DNA of 64,000 bases from Firmicutes bacterium UBA2530 (GCA_002340985.1 DDNC01000021.1:13309-77308); one strand, 5' to 3'. Counted from the first letter of the stretch, positions 1 to 9,158 are shown. Notes: generated from the sequence alone by a model not told the origin. Translations and numbers: made by a program.

Positions 1-90
1 GGAAATATGCAAGGAAAACAGACCGATTCTAAAAACCATAAATGGTACCCATCAAACAGCGTGCCATTTATAACAAAAAACGAGGCAAAT

Positions 91-996
91 ATGAAAGAGA
101 TAAAAACGTTACAAACGGAAAACAGAAATCAGTCAACAATAAATATAGATAGTGTTTCAACTATAGAAATGCTTCAAATGATAAATAATGAAGATAAGAA
201 GGTAGCATTAGCAGTAGAAAAAGAAATTGAAAATATTTCAAAAGCAGTCGATATAATAGTAGAAAAATTACATAACGGCGGTAGGTTAATTTATATAGGT
301 GCCGGTACCAGCGGCAGAATAGCAATATTAGATGCTTCCGAATGCCCTCCCACCTATGGTACGGATCCTGATTTAGTTCAGGCATTCATCGCAGGCGGCG
401 ACAAAGCAATAGTAAGATCCATAGAAGGCGCTGAGGACGATTCAGAGCTTGGAGCAAATGAATTAAAAGCTATAGATTTTAATTGTAAGGATGTATTAAT
501 CGGCATAGCCGCAAGCGGCAGAACCCCATACGTATTAGGAGCTATTGATTATGCCGTGAGTGTAGGCGCAGTCACTATAGGTATAAGCAATAATCCTGAT
601 TCTATCCTTGATAAAGCCTGTGATATCTCAATATGCCCTGTAACGGGTCCGGAAGCAGTTACAGGTTCTACCAGGATGAAAGCCGGTACTTCACAAAAGT
701 TAGTGCTTAATATGATATCGACAGGAGTAATGATAAAATATGGCAAAGTATATGAAAATCTAATGGTAGATGTTAAAGCTTCCAATGATAAGTTGTATGA
801 AAGAAGTAAAAATATTGTAATGGAAGCTACAGGAATATCAGAATATGAAGCAGAAGAAGTGCTGAAAGAAACAAATTATAATTGTAAATTAGCAATATTT
901 ATGATAATTTCAAAATTAAATATCGACGCAGCAAAAAGAATTTTAGATGAAAACAAAGGCTATATAAGAGAAGCACTTAAAAACATCGGGGTCTGA
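91..996 (+). CDS. murQ: N-acetylmuramic acid 6-phosphate etherase
   Basis: Cleaves the D-lactyl ether of MurNAc-6-phosphate to give GlcNAc-6-phosphate in peptidoglycan recycling. About 301 residues from the ATG at 91, matching the usual family length. The reading frame is open further upstream to an ATG at 7, but those 28 residues do not resemble MurQ; family similarity begins at about residue 10 of the 91 start (DSVSTIEML). The SIS sugar-phosphate domain carries GAGTSGR, the signature ASECPPTYG and a second loop [19 protein letters not shown] is also conserved. The next genes encode a MurR-like regulator and NagA, which acts on the MurQ product. Family assignment is secure; the exact start is less so because its ribosome site is weak. 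Confidence 0.95.
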   Translation: MKEIKTLQTENRNQSTINIDSVSTIEMLQMINNEDKKVALAVEKEIENISKAVDIIVEKLHNGGRLIYIGAGTSGRIAILDASECPPTYGTDPDLVQAFIAGGDKAIVRSIEGAEDDSELGANELKAIDFNCKDVLIGIAASGRTPYVLGAIDYAVSVGAVTIGISNNPDSILDKACDISICPVTGPEAVTGSTRMKAGTSQKLVLNMISTGVMIKYGKVYENLMVDVKASNDKLYERSKNIVMEATGISEYEAEEVLKETNYNCKLAIFMIISKLNIDAAKRILDENKGYIREALKNIGV

Positions 997-1029
997 CCCT
1001 TAACTTACCAATTTACTGAGGAGGTTTAC

Positions 1030-1881
1030 ATGTCCATACAATCAGGCGGATTGACCATGATAAAAAATGCACTGAGTGATTTACCTGAATCAGAAATGAA
1101 AACAGCAAATTATATACTTAAATATCCCAACAAGGTTGTTTCGATGACTGCATCTGAACTTGGAGAAGCCAGCGAAACGAGCAGTTCAGCCGTTATCAGA
1201 TTATGTAAATCTCTTAATTTAAGCGGTTATCAAGAACTGAAAATGAGTATTGTGGGAGACTTAAATTCCTTGTATGATGCATCGTATTCAGATATAAGAA
1301 AGAATGACACCATAAAATCATTAATACAAAGCTTAAGAAATAATGCGGTAAAATCCATAGATGAAACAATGCAGTTATTAAATGAAGAAACTTTAGCAAA
1401 CAGCATTAAGTTAATAGATGATGCCGATACAATTATTTTTTACGGAATGGGAGCATCATTTATAGCAGCAAAGGATGCACAGCAAAAATTTATACGTATC
1501 AATAAAAACTGTCACGCCATCGAAGACACTCATTTGAATGCAACAATGATAGCAAATTTAAAACAAAATGATTTGGTAATAGGCATATCCTCATCAGGAG
1601 AAACAAAAGAAACAGTAAAATTGATTGATATAGCAAACAGTAGAGGTATAAATACCATAGGAATTACAAGATATGGGAAAACGTCATTAGGTAAAATAAC
1701 AAAGTATAATCTTTATACTCCATCAAGTATCGAAACACCATTTAGAAGTTCCGCTACATCTTCGCGCATGTCACAGCTTTACATTATAGATGTCTTATTT
1801 ATGAGTTATGCAACATCCAAACATGACAGCATCATAAGATGTCTTGAAAACACAGTTAATGCAGTAAATGATTTTAAATAA
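1030..1881 (+). CDS. RpiR/MurR-family transcriptional regulator
   Basis: Predicted sugar-phosphate-responsive DNA-binding protein of 283 residues. An N-terminal RpiR helix-turn-helix spans about residues 10-85, including the recognition-helix segment SSSAVIRLCKSLNLSGYQE. A C-terminal SIS domain (about 120-255) contains GISSSGETKETV. A good GAGG ribosome site precedes the ATG at 1030. It lies between murQ and nagA on the same strand with short gaps, so the likely ligand is MurNAc-6-P or GlcNAc-6-P and the likely targets are these genes, as for E. coli MurR. Target and ligand are inferred from position. Confidence 0.88.
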   Translation: MSIQSGGLTMIKNALSDLPESEMKTANYILKYPNKVVSMTASELGEASETSSSAVIRLCKSLNLSGYQELKMSIVGDLNSLYDASYSDIRKNDTIKSLIQSLRNNAVKSIDETMQLLNEETLANSIKLIDDADTIIFYGMGASFIAAKDAQQKFIRINKNCHAIEDTHLNATMIANLKQNDLVIGISSSGETKETVKLIDIANSRGINTIGITRYGKTSLGKITKYNLYTPSSIETPFRSSATSSRMSQLYIIDVLFMSYATSKHDSIIRCLENTVNAVNDFK

Positions 1882-1893
1882 ACGGGGAACGTC

Positions 1894-3030
1894 ATGAAAA
1901 CAACTACATTAATCAAAAACATCAGAATAATAACTCCCTATGAAGTTCTGCACAACTATGGGGTTATAATAAGCGATGGAAAAATTAAAGCAATAGAATC
2001 AGAACAATCCATAAATGTAAAATCTATAGAAAAAACTATTGACGGTAAAGGTCAATATTTATCTCCCGGTTTTATTGATATTCACAATCACGGCAACTCA
2101 GGATATGACTTCATGGATGCTACCGAAGAAGCAATAGATAAAATAGGACAATACCATTTGAAGAACGGTGTCACATCCTATTTAGGGACGATTATTACCC
2201 AGTCCTATGAATATATGCTCAGGGCTGCGAAAAATATCGCTGATTATAAAAATAAAAACAATTCAGCTTCAATAGTAGGCATCCACTTGGAAGGGCCATT
2301 CTTTTCAGTTGATAAAAAGGGTGCGCAACCGGAGGAATATATTATAGAGCCGTATTTAGATTTTGTTAAGGACGTAATAAATATATCCGGCAATAAATTA
2401 AAAATGGTATCATTAGCACCTGAAAAAGATGGTAGTACAAAGATAATATCATTTTTAAAACAAAACAATATAACAGCAGCTATGGCACACAGCAATGCAA
2501 CCTATGATGAAGCCATGAACGGTATCAATAACGGTATAACAGTTGCAACTCACTTATACAACGGTATGAGGGAGCTCAATCATCGGGAACCCGGAATAAT
2601 TGGAGCTTCGCTTAATGACGACAGAGTTTACTGCGAATTAATATATGACAGGATACATCTCCACGATGCAGCCGTAAAAATAGCTTTAAAAATGAAAGGG
2701 TCGGACAAGATTATTTTAGTATCGGATGCAATGAGAGCTGCCGGTTTAAAAGACGACATCTATGAGTTAGGCGGCCAAAAGGTTACGGTCAAGAATGGTG
2801 CAGCTCGCTTAGATAACGGAAACTTGGCAGGTTCTACCTTAAATATTAAAACAGCAGTTTACAACATGGTTAAATATTTAAATGTTCCAATACATGAAGC
2901 AGTAAAAATGGCATCCTTAAACCCTGCTAAAGCAATCGGTATAGATAAACATAAGGGAAGCATAGAAACAGACAAAGACGCCGATTTGATTTTGATTGAT
3001 GATGAATTTAATATCACGCATATTGTATAA
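1894..3030 (+). CDS. nagA: N-acetylglucosamine-6-phosphate deacetylase
   Basis: Removes acetate from GlcNAc-6-phosphate to give glucosamine-6-phosphate, the step after MurQ. 378 residues, normal length. Amidohydrolase landmarks are in order: DIHNHG near residue 65 (metal ligands), HLEGPFF, MAHSNA, THLYNGM, and the catalytic aspartate in LVSDAM. The C-terminus has the usual NPAKAIG and KGSIETDKDADLILID segments of cyclic amidohydrolases. It starts 12 bases after the regulator gene, so co-transcription with murQ and the regulator is likely. A hairpin follows directly. No nagB is present here, so the product must be used by an enzyme encoded elsewhere. Confidence 0.96.
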   Translation: MKTTTLIKNIRIITPYEVLHNYGVIISDGKIKAIESEQSINVKSIEKTIDGKGQYLSPGFIDIHNHGNSGYDFMDATEEAIDKIGQYHLKNGVTSYLGTIITQSYEYMLRAAKNIADYKNKNNSASIVGIHLEGPFFSVDKKGAQPEEYIIEPYLDFVKDVINISGNKLKMVSLAPEKDGSTKIISFLKQNNITAAMAHSNATYDEAMNGINNGITVATHLYNGMRELNHREPGIIGASLNDDRVYCELIYDRIHLHDAAVKIALKMKGSDKIILVSDAMRAAGLKDDIYELGGQKVTVKNGAARLDNGNLAGSTLNIKTAVYNMVKYLNVPIHEAVKMASLNPAKAIGIDKHKGSIETDKDADLILIDDEFNITHIV

Positions 3031-3039
3031 TGTCACCCT

Positions 3040-3067
3040 AAGCGCTTATATCATTTTAAGCGCTTTT
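3040..3067 (+). terminator. Probable Rho-independent terminator after nagA
   Basis: The 8-base arm AAGCGCTT occurs at 3040-3047 and again at 3058-3065. It is self-complementary, so the two copies pair across a 10-base loop, and a short T run follows. Position just past the nagA stop supports termination, though the T run is short. Confidence 0.6.
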
Positions 3068-3127
3068 GTCATTAAGAGGGATGAATGCTCATAAGTTGAA
3101 TTTATCATTGCAATTAACTTACCAATT

Positions 3128-3139
3128 GTGTTATAACAC
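3128..3139. promoter_or_regulatory. 12-base palindrome, possible operator
   Basis: GTGTTATAACAC is a perfect palindrome in the 276-base gap between nagA and the LCP gene, about 80 bases upstream of the predicted LCP promoter. It could be a repressor site or chance; no binding protein can be named. The rest of the gap (3068-3306) shows only the terminator, this site and the promoter. Confidence 0.25.
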
Positions 3140-3219
3140 TTTTTGTTTTCAAATTTATTCATCAGTGGAAGGAACTTATGAACTAGTGAGCAAGACCGCA
3201 ACTCCCGTGTTGACAGTTA

Positions 3220-3249
3220 TTGTTAATTTGTAAAAAATATTTGTATAAT
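3220..3249 (+). promoter_or_regulatory. Predicted sigma-A promoter of the LCP gene
   Basis: TTGTTA at 3220-3225 and a perfect TATAAT at 3244-3249 are separated by 18 bases, with the LCP start codon 57 bases downstream. A better-looking TTGACA at 3210 is 28 bases from the -10 box and so cannot be its partner. Confidence 0.45.
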
Positions 3250-3306
3250 TAGCCGTGCGATAATATAATAATATAATGACAAAAAATAATAGAAAGAAGT
3301 ATACAC

Positions 3307-4269
3307 ATGCACAAGCTGAAGAATTTTTTACCGCAATCAAAAATACTAACCATTGCTATTGCAGCGGCTGCAATTATATTAATAATAAGCTGTCAGAAGA
3401 AACCGTCTGATATGGAAAACATAACTGACACTTCTATACCTGAAGTGCTTGATACTGCAGAAAACGAGCAAATTCAGTACAGCAGCACAGAGGAATACAA
3501 TGAGGACCCTCTCACAGACAAAAATATAGTAAACATTCTTCTGATAGGTCAGGACAAAAGGTCTGGAGAAGAAGAAAATTCACGATCAGACTCCATGATT
3601 ATAGCAACAGTCAACAAAAAGAACAATTCCGTAAAACTGATATCCCTTATGAGGGACATGTATGTTAATATACCAGATTACGGTTACAATAAAATCAATG
3701 CCGCCTACGCCTTCGGAGGCATGGACCTACTAGACAAAACTGTTGAAAATAACTTTTTAGTAAACATAGACGGCTGTGTTGAGGTCGACTTTTCCGGCTT
3801 CGAAAAAATAATAGACAAAATAGGCGGAGTAGACATTGAATTAAACAAAGACGAGGCATACTACCTCAGCAAGGTCAGCGGACTGAAGCTGACAGAAGGA
3901 AAAAACCGGCTGAACGGTGAAATTGCACTGGAATACGCCAGAATCAGATATATAGGCAACAACGACTACGAACGCACAGAGCGCCAAAGAAACGTGCTGG
4001 TATCAGTATTCAACGAAGTCAAGGCTTCAAATTTAAAAACCCTGATAGATTTGGCGAATGATATAATGCCGCTTATAACAACCAACCTGACAAACACACA
4101 AATACTCGGTCTTGTAACAAGAGTTGTTCTAATGGACGTTTCGGATATAGGTACCTACCGCATACCCGCAGACGGAACATTCACTCCAGACACAATATAC
4201 GACATGTCCGTACTTGTACCCGATTTGACGGCAAACAGGGAACTGCTTAAGGAATATATGGGATATTAG
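3307..4269 (+). CDS. LytR-CpsA-Psr (LCP) family wall-polymer ligase
   Basis: LCP proteins transfer undecaprenyl-linked polymers such as capsule or teichoic acid onto peptidoglycan at the outer membrane face. 320 residues. A hydrophobic N-terminal segment (about 13-28) ends in IISC with Cys29, so the protein may be a lipoprotein rather than a simple anchored protein, which is unusual for the family. The LCP domain follows: LLIGQDKR, SDSMIIATV, LMRDMYV, NKINAAYAFGG and YARIRY, with conserved Arg and Asp residues. It opens the polysaccharide locus and is the best candidate to attach its product to the wall. It has its own predicted promoter. Confidence 0.92.
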   Translation: MHKLKNFLPQSKILTIAIAAAAIILIISCQKKPSDMENITDTSIPEVLDTAENEQIQYSSTEEYNEDPLTDKNIVNILLIGQDKRSGEEENSRSDSMIIATVNKKNNSVKLISLMRDMYVNIPDYGYNKINAAYAFGGMDLLDKTVENNFLVNIDGCVEVDFSGFEKIIDKIGGVDIELNKDEAYYLSKVSGLKLTEGKNRLNGEIALEYARIRYIGNNDYERTERQRNVLVSVFNEVKASNLKTLIDLANDIMPLITTNLTNTQILGLVTRVVLMDVSDIGTYRIPADGTFTPDTIYDMSVLVPDLTANRELLKEYMGY

Positions 4270-4311
4270 TAAATATTGCAAGATATACAATATTTATATC
4301 CATAAAAAGCG

Positions 4312-4340
4312 TTGCAACATATGCTATAAGGTGTTAAAAT
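4312..4340 (+). promoter_or_regulatory. Predicted sigma-A promoter of the ligase/polymerase gene
   Basis: TTGCAA at 4312-4317 and TAAAAT at 4335-4340 have an ideal 17-base spacer. The next start codon is at 4384, after GCGGGAGAAC as ribosome site, so the polysaccharide operon may start here separately from the LCP gene. Confidence 0.55.
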
Positions 4341-4383
4341 GTAATACGACAAATAAAAACAATAATCACTGCGGGAGAACAAC

Positions 4384-6222
4384 GTGAAAATTAATAATGA
4401 AAAAAACAAAACTAAAAACACTATTACCATAGATTATGAAAACAAAAGACTGTCAACATTTTACTTTTTACCACTTCTGCTGATAGCAGGTTTTGTGCCT
4501 CTGATAGTATACGCAAAATATGTAGACCTGTCAGGAACTACTCAGGCTCTATACTGGACAGGCCAGCAACAGTACTTGGATTTCTTCAGCTATTGGAAAG
4601 CACAATGGGTTGTAGCTCTTACGGCAATAGCCTTAGTTTTCTATATAATACTCTACATGCAGAAGAAACTGCCTCTGAAGGATTTGAAGCAATATTATAT
4701 CCCAATGGGGATTTATGCGCTTTTTGTAATAATATCGACTATATTTGCATTAGATACACAGACAGCCCTGTGGGGATTTGTAGATATGTACCAGGGTATG
4801 TTTGTGCTGTTGAGTTATGTATTACTAACATTCCTGACTATTAATTTCGTTAATAATGAAAGAGATGTGAATTTGTTTGTTAATGCATTTCTGTTTTTGA
4901 TGATAGTTGAGGGGGTAATTGGTGTTGGACAGTATTTTGGGTTTGATTTCTTTCAGACCAAGCTTGGTAAGGATTTAATTGTTCCGAATTATTTGCAGGT
5001 TGATAATTTATCATTCTCTTTCGGGCCTAAGACTATATATGGAACACTGTTTAATACTAACTTTGTTGGCAGCTTTGCAACATTATTGTTGCCGTTGTCA
5101 GTTGCTTTTTTATTAGGAGCAAATACAAAAAAACAGCAAGTTATATCAGGAATAGCAGTGCTATTGATGATTTTTGTTTGGATTGGCTGTAATTCAAGAG
5201 CTGGGTATTTTGGAGTTACCGTGGCAAGTGTTTTTGCTTTGTGGTTGTTTAGGAAGGTTATAAGGAAGTATTGGAAGGGGTTCATAGGGTTGGTGGGTGT
5301 TTTTGCAGTTGTGCTGTTTGGATTAAATGGCGCTTCTGATGGAAGGATATTTGATAGAATAAAAACATTTAATGTTATGGAACAAATAGAAAATTTAAAA
5401 TATATAGAAAAAAATAGCGTAGTAATTGAGAATGTTACATTAGGTAAAGATACATTTTCTATAAAAACAAATAGAGAAACACTCAATTTTAAGGTTGATG
5501 GAGAAAAGTTATATTTTTTAGATGAAGTATTTAATGAATTGGAAATAATAACAGACGGAAATAAGATTTCTATTAAGGATCCTAAATATAAAGATTACAG
5601 GATAATAATACCTCAAAATTATCCTGGAGTATCGGTAGAAAGAGCAACTTATTGGAGCTTGACAGGTGTAGATTTTTATATTGCTGATGATGGAATAAAA
5701 ATATTAGGATCAGGAGGGAGAATAGTGGATTCTGTAGTGGCTGAACGATTTGAACCTATGGATGGCTTAGAAGGTATTATGTCTGGTAGAGGATATATTT
5801 GGAGTCGTACTATCCCACTCATTAAAAGCTACATAATAATGGGGGCAGGTCCTGACAATTATCCAATCACATTTCCGCAAGATGACTTTGTTGCAAAACT
5901 TAATGCAGGAATGGATGCTAATATGGTAGTAGATAAACCACACAATGTGTATTTACAAACAGCTGTTAATACAGGGGTAATGTCCCTTTTGTCATTATTA
6001 TTAGTATTTGGTGTGTATCTTATTATCAGTTTTAAATTATATAGTAAAATTAATTTTGATTCATTAGAAAAATATATGGGAGCATCATGTGTAATTAGTA
6101 TTATTGGATACTTAGCAGCAGGAATGTTTAATGACAGCGTCACAAGTGTAGCACCAATATTATGGATTATATTAGGATTGGGTATTAGTATAAATATAAA
6201 ATTAAAAAATGAAATTTCTTAA
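4384..6222 (+). CDS. O-antigen ligase/polymerase-like membrane protein (Wzy_C superfamily)
   Basis: Polytopic membrane protein of 612 residues, starting at GTG or the equivalent at 4384. About ten predicted membrane segments occur, mostly in residues 20-320 and 530-605. Family landmarks are NSRAGYFG near residue 270, GAGPDNYP, and DKPHNVYLQ with the conserved histidine. A large hydrophilic insert of roughly 150 residues (about 320-480, beta-rich in composition) interrupts the last third, probably outside the cell. It likely transfers or polymerises an undecaprenyl-linked glycan. Codon choice becomes more AT-rich after about base 4840, so the gene may be a mosaic. Whether it is ligase or polymerase cannot be told; a separate EpsG-like polymerase lies downstream. 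Confidence 0.8.
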   Translation: MKINNEKNKTKNTITIDYENKRLSTFYFLPLLLIAGFVPLIVYAKYVDLSGTTQALYWTGQQQYLDFFSYWKAQWVVALTAIALVFYIILYMQKKLPLKDLKQYYIPMGIYALFVIISTIFALDTQTALWGFVDMYQGMFVLLSYVLLTFLTINFVNNERDVNLFVNAFLFLMIVEGVIGVGQYFGFDFFQTKLGKDLIVPNYLQVDNLSFSFGPKTIYGTLFNTNFVGSFATLLLPLSVAFLLGANTKKQQVISGIAVLLMIFVWIGCNSRAGYFGVTVASVFALWLFRKVIRKYWKGFIGLVGVFAVVLFGLNGASDGRIFDRIKTFNVMEQIENLKYIEKNSVVIENVTLGKDTFSIKTNRETLNFKVDGEKLYFLDEVFNELEIITDGNKISIKDPKYKDYRIIIPQNYPGVSVERATYWSLTGVDFYIADDGIKILGSGGRIVDSVVAERFEPMDGLEGIMSGRGYIWSRTIPLIKSYIIMGAGPDNYPITFPQDDFVAKLNAGMDANMVVDKPHNVYLQTAVNTGVMSLLSLLLVFGVYLIISFKLYSKINFDSLEKYMGASCVISIIGYLAAGMFNDSVTSVAPILWIILGLGISINIKLKNEIS

Positions 6223-6242
6223 CATTTATTTATGGGGGAAAT

Positions 6243-8198
6243 ATGTCAAATATATATAACAACGTTTTCGAATTATTGAATAAATATCGTAAGTATATAT
6301 TAATATTTATAGACACTTTTATTGCAGTGATTTCATATTTATCACCACATATAATTAGTGGCATACACCCAACTAAAATTGATTGGTTTGTAGACACGTG
6401 GTATATATATACTATCATATATATAGCTACGTTTATTTTAATGGGTGTCTATAAAAATATATGGAGATATGCAGGGATACATGACATATACAAATGCCTA
6501 CAAGCTTCAGTTATAGCAAATTTGATATTTTTGATAATAACTAAAGTCTTTAATATTTTTGTAAGATACTACGTATATATAGTAGCATTTTTTGTGACAA
6601 GTTTTTGTACAATGGCTATAAGGGTAGTGTATAGAGCTGTATTGATTATTGGCGATAAAGGTTCAAAAAAGTTAAGTCATTATACTAATATTATGATAGT
6701 TGGCGCAGGACAAGCCACAGTAGCAATATTAAATGAAATTAGCAGAAATAACCCAAACAATTATATGGTTAGGTGTATAGTAGACGATGATAAATCTAAG
6801 ATTGGCAGAAATATAAACTCTGTGGCGGTTGCATCTTCAACATATGAAATTCCTATGATGGTGAAAAAATATGATGTAGAAGAAATAATAATTTCTATAC
6901 CATCTTTAGATAAAGAAAATAAAAAACGTATAATAGATATTTGTGCAGATACTAAATGCAAATTGAAAATTTTACCTGAAGTTTACAGTCTTTTAATTAA
7001 TGATAATGAAATAATGGATAAAATAAGAGAAGTACAGGTCGAGGATTTACTTGGAAGAGAACCAATAAGCTTAGATTGTTCATTGACGAAAAGCTATGTT
7101 CAAGGTAAGACTGTACTTGTAACAGGGGGGGGGGGCTCAATAGGCTCGGAACTTTGCAGACAAATTTCTACTTATTCACCTGAAAAGTTAATAATATTAG
7201 ATATATACGAAAATAATGCTTATGATATCCAACAGGAACTAATAAGAATGCATGGCAAAGATTTGGACATAGAAGTTGAAATAGCGACTGTTAGGGATAG
7301 AAACAAGTTAGATCAAATTTTTAAATCTAAAAATATAGACATAGTATTTCATGCAGCTGCACATAAACATGTTCCTTTGATGGAAAAGAATCCTGAAGAA
7401 GCAATTAAAAATAATGTTATCGGAACATATAATGTTGTTCAAGTAGCACATGAATATAAAGTAAATAAATTTATTCTCATTTCTACAGACAAAGCAGTTA
7501 ATCCAACTAATGTAATGGGAGCAACAAAAAGAATTGCTGAAATGATAATTCAGTCATATAACAGATACAGTGAAACGGATTTTGTGGCAGTACGTTTTGG
7601 CAATGTTCTTGGAAGTAATGGTTCAGTTATTCCACTATTTAGAGAGCAAATAAAAGCAGGGGGACCGGTAACAGTTACTCATGAAGAAATAACAAGATAC
7701 TTTATGACTATACCAGAAGCTGTTCAACTTGTTCTTAGAGCCTCATCAATGGCAGAAGGTGGAGAAATATTTGTATTGGATATGGGTGAACCTGTTAAAA
7801 TTAAAGACTTAGCATACAATTTAATTAAACTTTCAGGATTAGAACCAGAAGTAGATATAAAGATAGAATACACTGGTCTAAGACCAGGTGAAAAATTATA
7901 TGAAGAATTATTAATAACTAAAAATGAAAATCAAAAACAAACTGATATAGATAAAATATTTATAGAACAACCTACCAAATTTGATGAAAATGAATTGTTT
8001 GAATTAATAAAGAAATTAGAAAGTGCAGCTTGTGATTTTGATGTTGAGAGAATGATAGTGTTGATTGAAAAATTGGTACCGACGTATAAGAGGACGTTGA
8101 ATGATAATGAATTATTGAATACAGAAGAAAACAAGCAGGCTGCGCATGTTAAAGATAATGAAGAAGAATATAATGGTTTAAATTCAGAAACAGCATAA
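6243..8198 (+). CDS. Membrane-bound UDP-GlcNAc 4,6-dehydratase family protein (CapD/PglF/WbpM type)
   Basis: Makes a UDP-4-keto-6-deoxy-HexNAc precursor. 651 residues: about four N-terminal membrane helices (to about residue 125), a CoA-binding-like Rossmann domain (about 140-260), then the catalytic extended-SDR domain. The cofactor motif is VTGGGGSIGSE at about 293-303. The usual YxxxK is replaced by the class-typical STDKA and MGATKR segments. The glycine codons 295-298 are written as a run of 11 G at 7125-7135, a likely slippage hot spot; with 11 G the frame is intact. The next two biosynthetic genes are a sugar transferase and a 4-keto reductase, the same trio as in capsule loci that start on QuiNAc or FucNAc. 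Acidic C-terminal tail of about 30 residues. Confidence 0.92.
   Translation: MSNIYNNVFELLNKYRKYILIFIDTFIAVISYLSPHIISGIHPTKIDWFVDTWYIYTIIYIATFILMGVYKNIWRYAGIHDIYKCLQASVIANLIFLIITKVFNIFVRYYVYIVAFFVTSFCTMAIRVVYRAVLIIGDKGSKKLSHYTNIMIVGAGQATVAILNEISRNNPNNYMVRCIVDDDKSKIGRNINSVAVASSTYEIPMMVKKYDVEEIIISIPSLDKENKKRIIDICADTKCKLKILPEVYSLLINDNEIMDKIREVQVEDLLGREPISLDCSLTKSYVQGKTVLVTGGGGSIGSELCRQISTYSPEKLIILDIYENNAYDIQQELIRMHGKDLDIEVEIATVRDRNKLDQIFKSKNIDIVFHAAAHKHVPLMEKNPEEAIKNNVIGTYNVVQVAHEYKVNKFILISTDKAVNPTNVMGATKRIAEMIIQSYNRYSETDFVAVRFGNVLGSNGSVIPLFREQIKAGGPVTVTHEEITRYFMTIPEAVQLVLRASSMAEGGEIFVLDMGEPVKIKDLAYNLIKLSGLEPEVDIKIEYTGLRPGEKLYEELLITKNENQKQTDIDKIFIEQPTKFDENELFELIKKLESAACDFDVERMIVLIEKLVPTYKRTLNDNELLNTEENKQAAHVKDNEEEYNGLNSETA
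7125..7135 (+). repeat. Homopolymeric G11 tract inside the dehydratase gene
   Basis: Eleven consecutive G residues followed by C encode Gly295-Gly298 of the cofactor loop. Paralogous genes normally write this loop with mixed codons. Slippage by one base would truncate the protein before its catalytic residues. Confidence 0.9.
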
Positions 8199-8265
8199 GG
8201 ATGGACATTATTTACAGCATAAGAAATTTAATATCACAATTGAGGGGTTTAAAGGGATTTTCAAT

Positions 8266-8293
8266 AACTTGACACAAGTTGACAAATATCAAC
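8266..8293. promoter_or_regulatory. Overlapping inverted repeats at the promoter of the sugar-transferase gene
   Basis: AACTTG-ACA-CAAGTT (8266-8280) is a perfect 6-base inverted repeat. It overlaps a second one, GTTGA-N6-TCAAC (8278-8293). Both cover the -35 element at 8279-8284, where a bound protein would block RNA polymerase. Candidate binders include the XRE-type protein encoded at 20083, but this is only a guess. Confidence 0.4.
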
Positions 8294-8308
8294 AACACAT
8301 AGTATACT
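8279..8308 (+). promoter_or_regulatory. Predicted sigma-A promoter with long leader
   Basis: TTGACA at 8279-8284 and TATACT at 8303-8308 are 18 bases apart. The 306-base gap 8199-8504 holds this promoter, the inverted repeats over its -35 box and a leader of about 190 bases in which no recognised riboswitch or terminator is visible. Confidence 0.55.
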
Positions 8309-8504
8309 AAACAAGTATTTTTTGATAAAATCTTAGGGGATTTAACTATCGTATATTGTGTGCTTAAGGAAATAGGATGGTACAGAAAAATACTATTAAT
8401 GCAAGTATAACTTGGACGCAAGAGTAGTCCATGTCATTATATATAAATTAAATATGGAACTTTTTAAAGGTAAAAAATATAAAGAAAAATTGGAGTGAGT
8501 GGAG

Positions 8505-9143
8505 ATGTATGAGCATTTCTTCAAGCGTTTATTAGATTTGATATTGTCAGGTTTGGGAATTATTGTCCTTATGCCGGTAGGGGTTATAATAGCTATAGCT
8601 ATAAAAATTGATGATCCTGGATACGTATTTTTTAAACAGAAAAGAATCGGCAAGGATAAGAATGGGCAGAAGTTTTTTTTTATGATTATAAAGTTTCGCA
8701 CAATGAAAATGTCAACTCCACACGATGTACCTACTCATATGCTTGAAAACCCTGAACATTATATAACAAGAGTTGGTAGGTTTCTCCGTAAGACTTCATT
8801 GGACGAGCTGCCGCAGATATTAAACATATTTATAGGACAAATGTCTATAATCGGACCCCGACCAGCTCTGTGGAATCAAGACGACTTATATGAAGAACGT
8901 GCTAAGAATAGCGCAAATGCTGTCACTCCTGGACTTACAGGATGGGCGCAGATAAATGGACGAGATGAACTTGAGATAGATGTAAAAGCCAGACTCGATG
9001 GTGAATACGTACGAAACATATCCTTTGCATTCGATTGGAAGTGCTTTTGGGGAACAGTGAAGTCAGTACTGTATCATAAAGGTGTGGTAGAGGGCGGAAC
9101 GGGTAAGATGCATAAGCAGGAAGAGAAAACGACAAATCATTAA
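8505..9143 (+). CDS. Initiating sugar-phosphate transferase (PglC/WcaJ-family core)
   Basis: Transfers a sugar-1-phosphate to undecaprenyl phosphate, the first membrane step of repeat-unit assembly. 212 residues from ATG 8505; GGAG at 8492 is correctly placed for it, whereas the in-frame GTG at 8499 has no good site. Only the minimal catalytic core is present: one N-terminal membrane segment (about 9-35), then KFRTMK, RFLRKTSLDELPQ, GPRPAL and PGLTGWAQINGRD. The substrate is probably the UDP-6-deoxy-HexNAc made by the flanking dehydratase and reductase, as in other loci with this gene trio. Confidence 0.93.
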   Translation: MYEHFFKRLLDLILSGLGIIVLMPVGVIIAIAIKIDDPGYVFFKQKRIGKDKNGQKFFFMIIKFRTMKMSTPHDVPTHMLENPEHYITRVGRFLRKTSLDELPQILNIFIGQMSIIGPRPALWNQDDLYEERAKNSANAVTPGLTGWAQINGRDELEIDVKARLDGEYVRNISFAFDWKCFWGTVKSVLYHKGVVEGGTGKMHKQEEKTTNH

Positions 9144-9158
9144 AAAGGACTTGGAAAC

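Noticed and set aside
3210..3249. Consensus TTGACA upstream of the LCP gene as its -35 box
   Set aside because: Its distance to TATAAT is 28 bases; TTGTTA at 3220 with an 18-base spacer is the better partner.
4989..5486. Minus-strand frame of 165 codons inside the ligase/polymerase-like gene
   Set aside because: Shadow of a strongly supported membrane-protein gene with no ribosome site or family.
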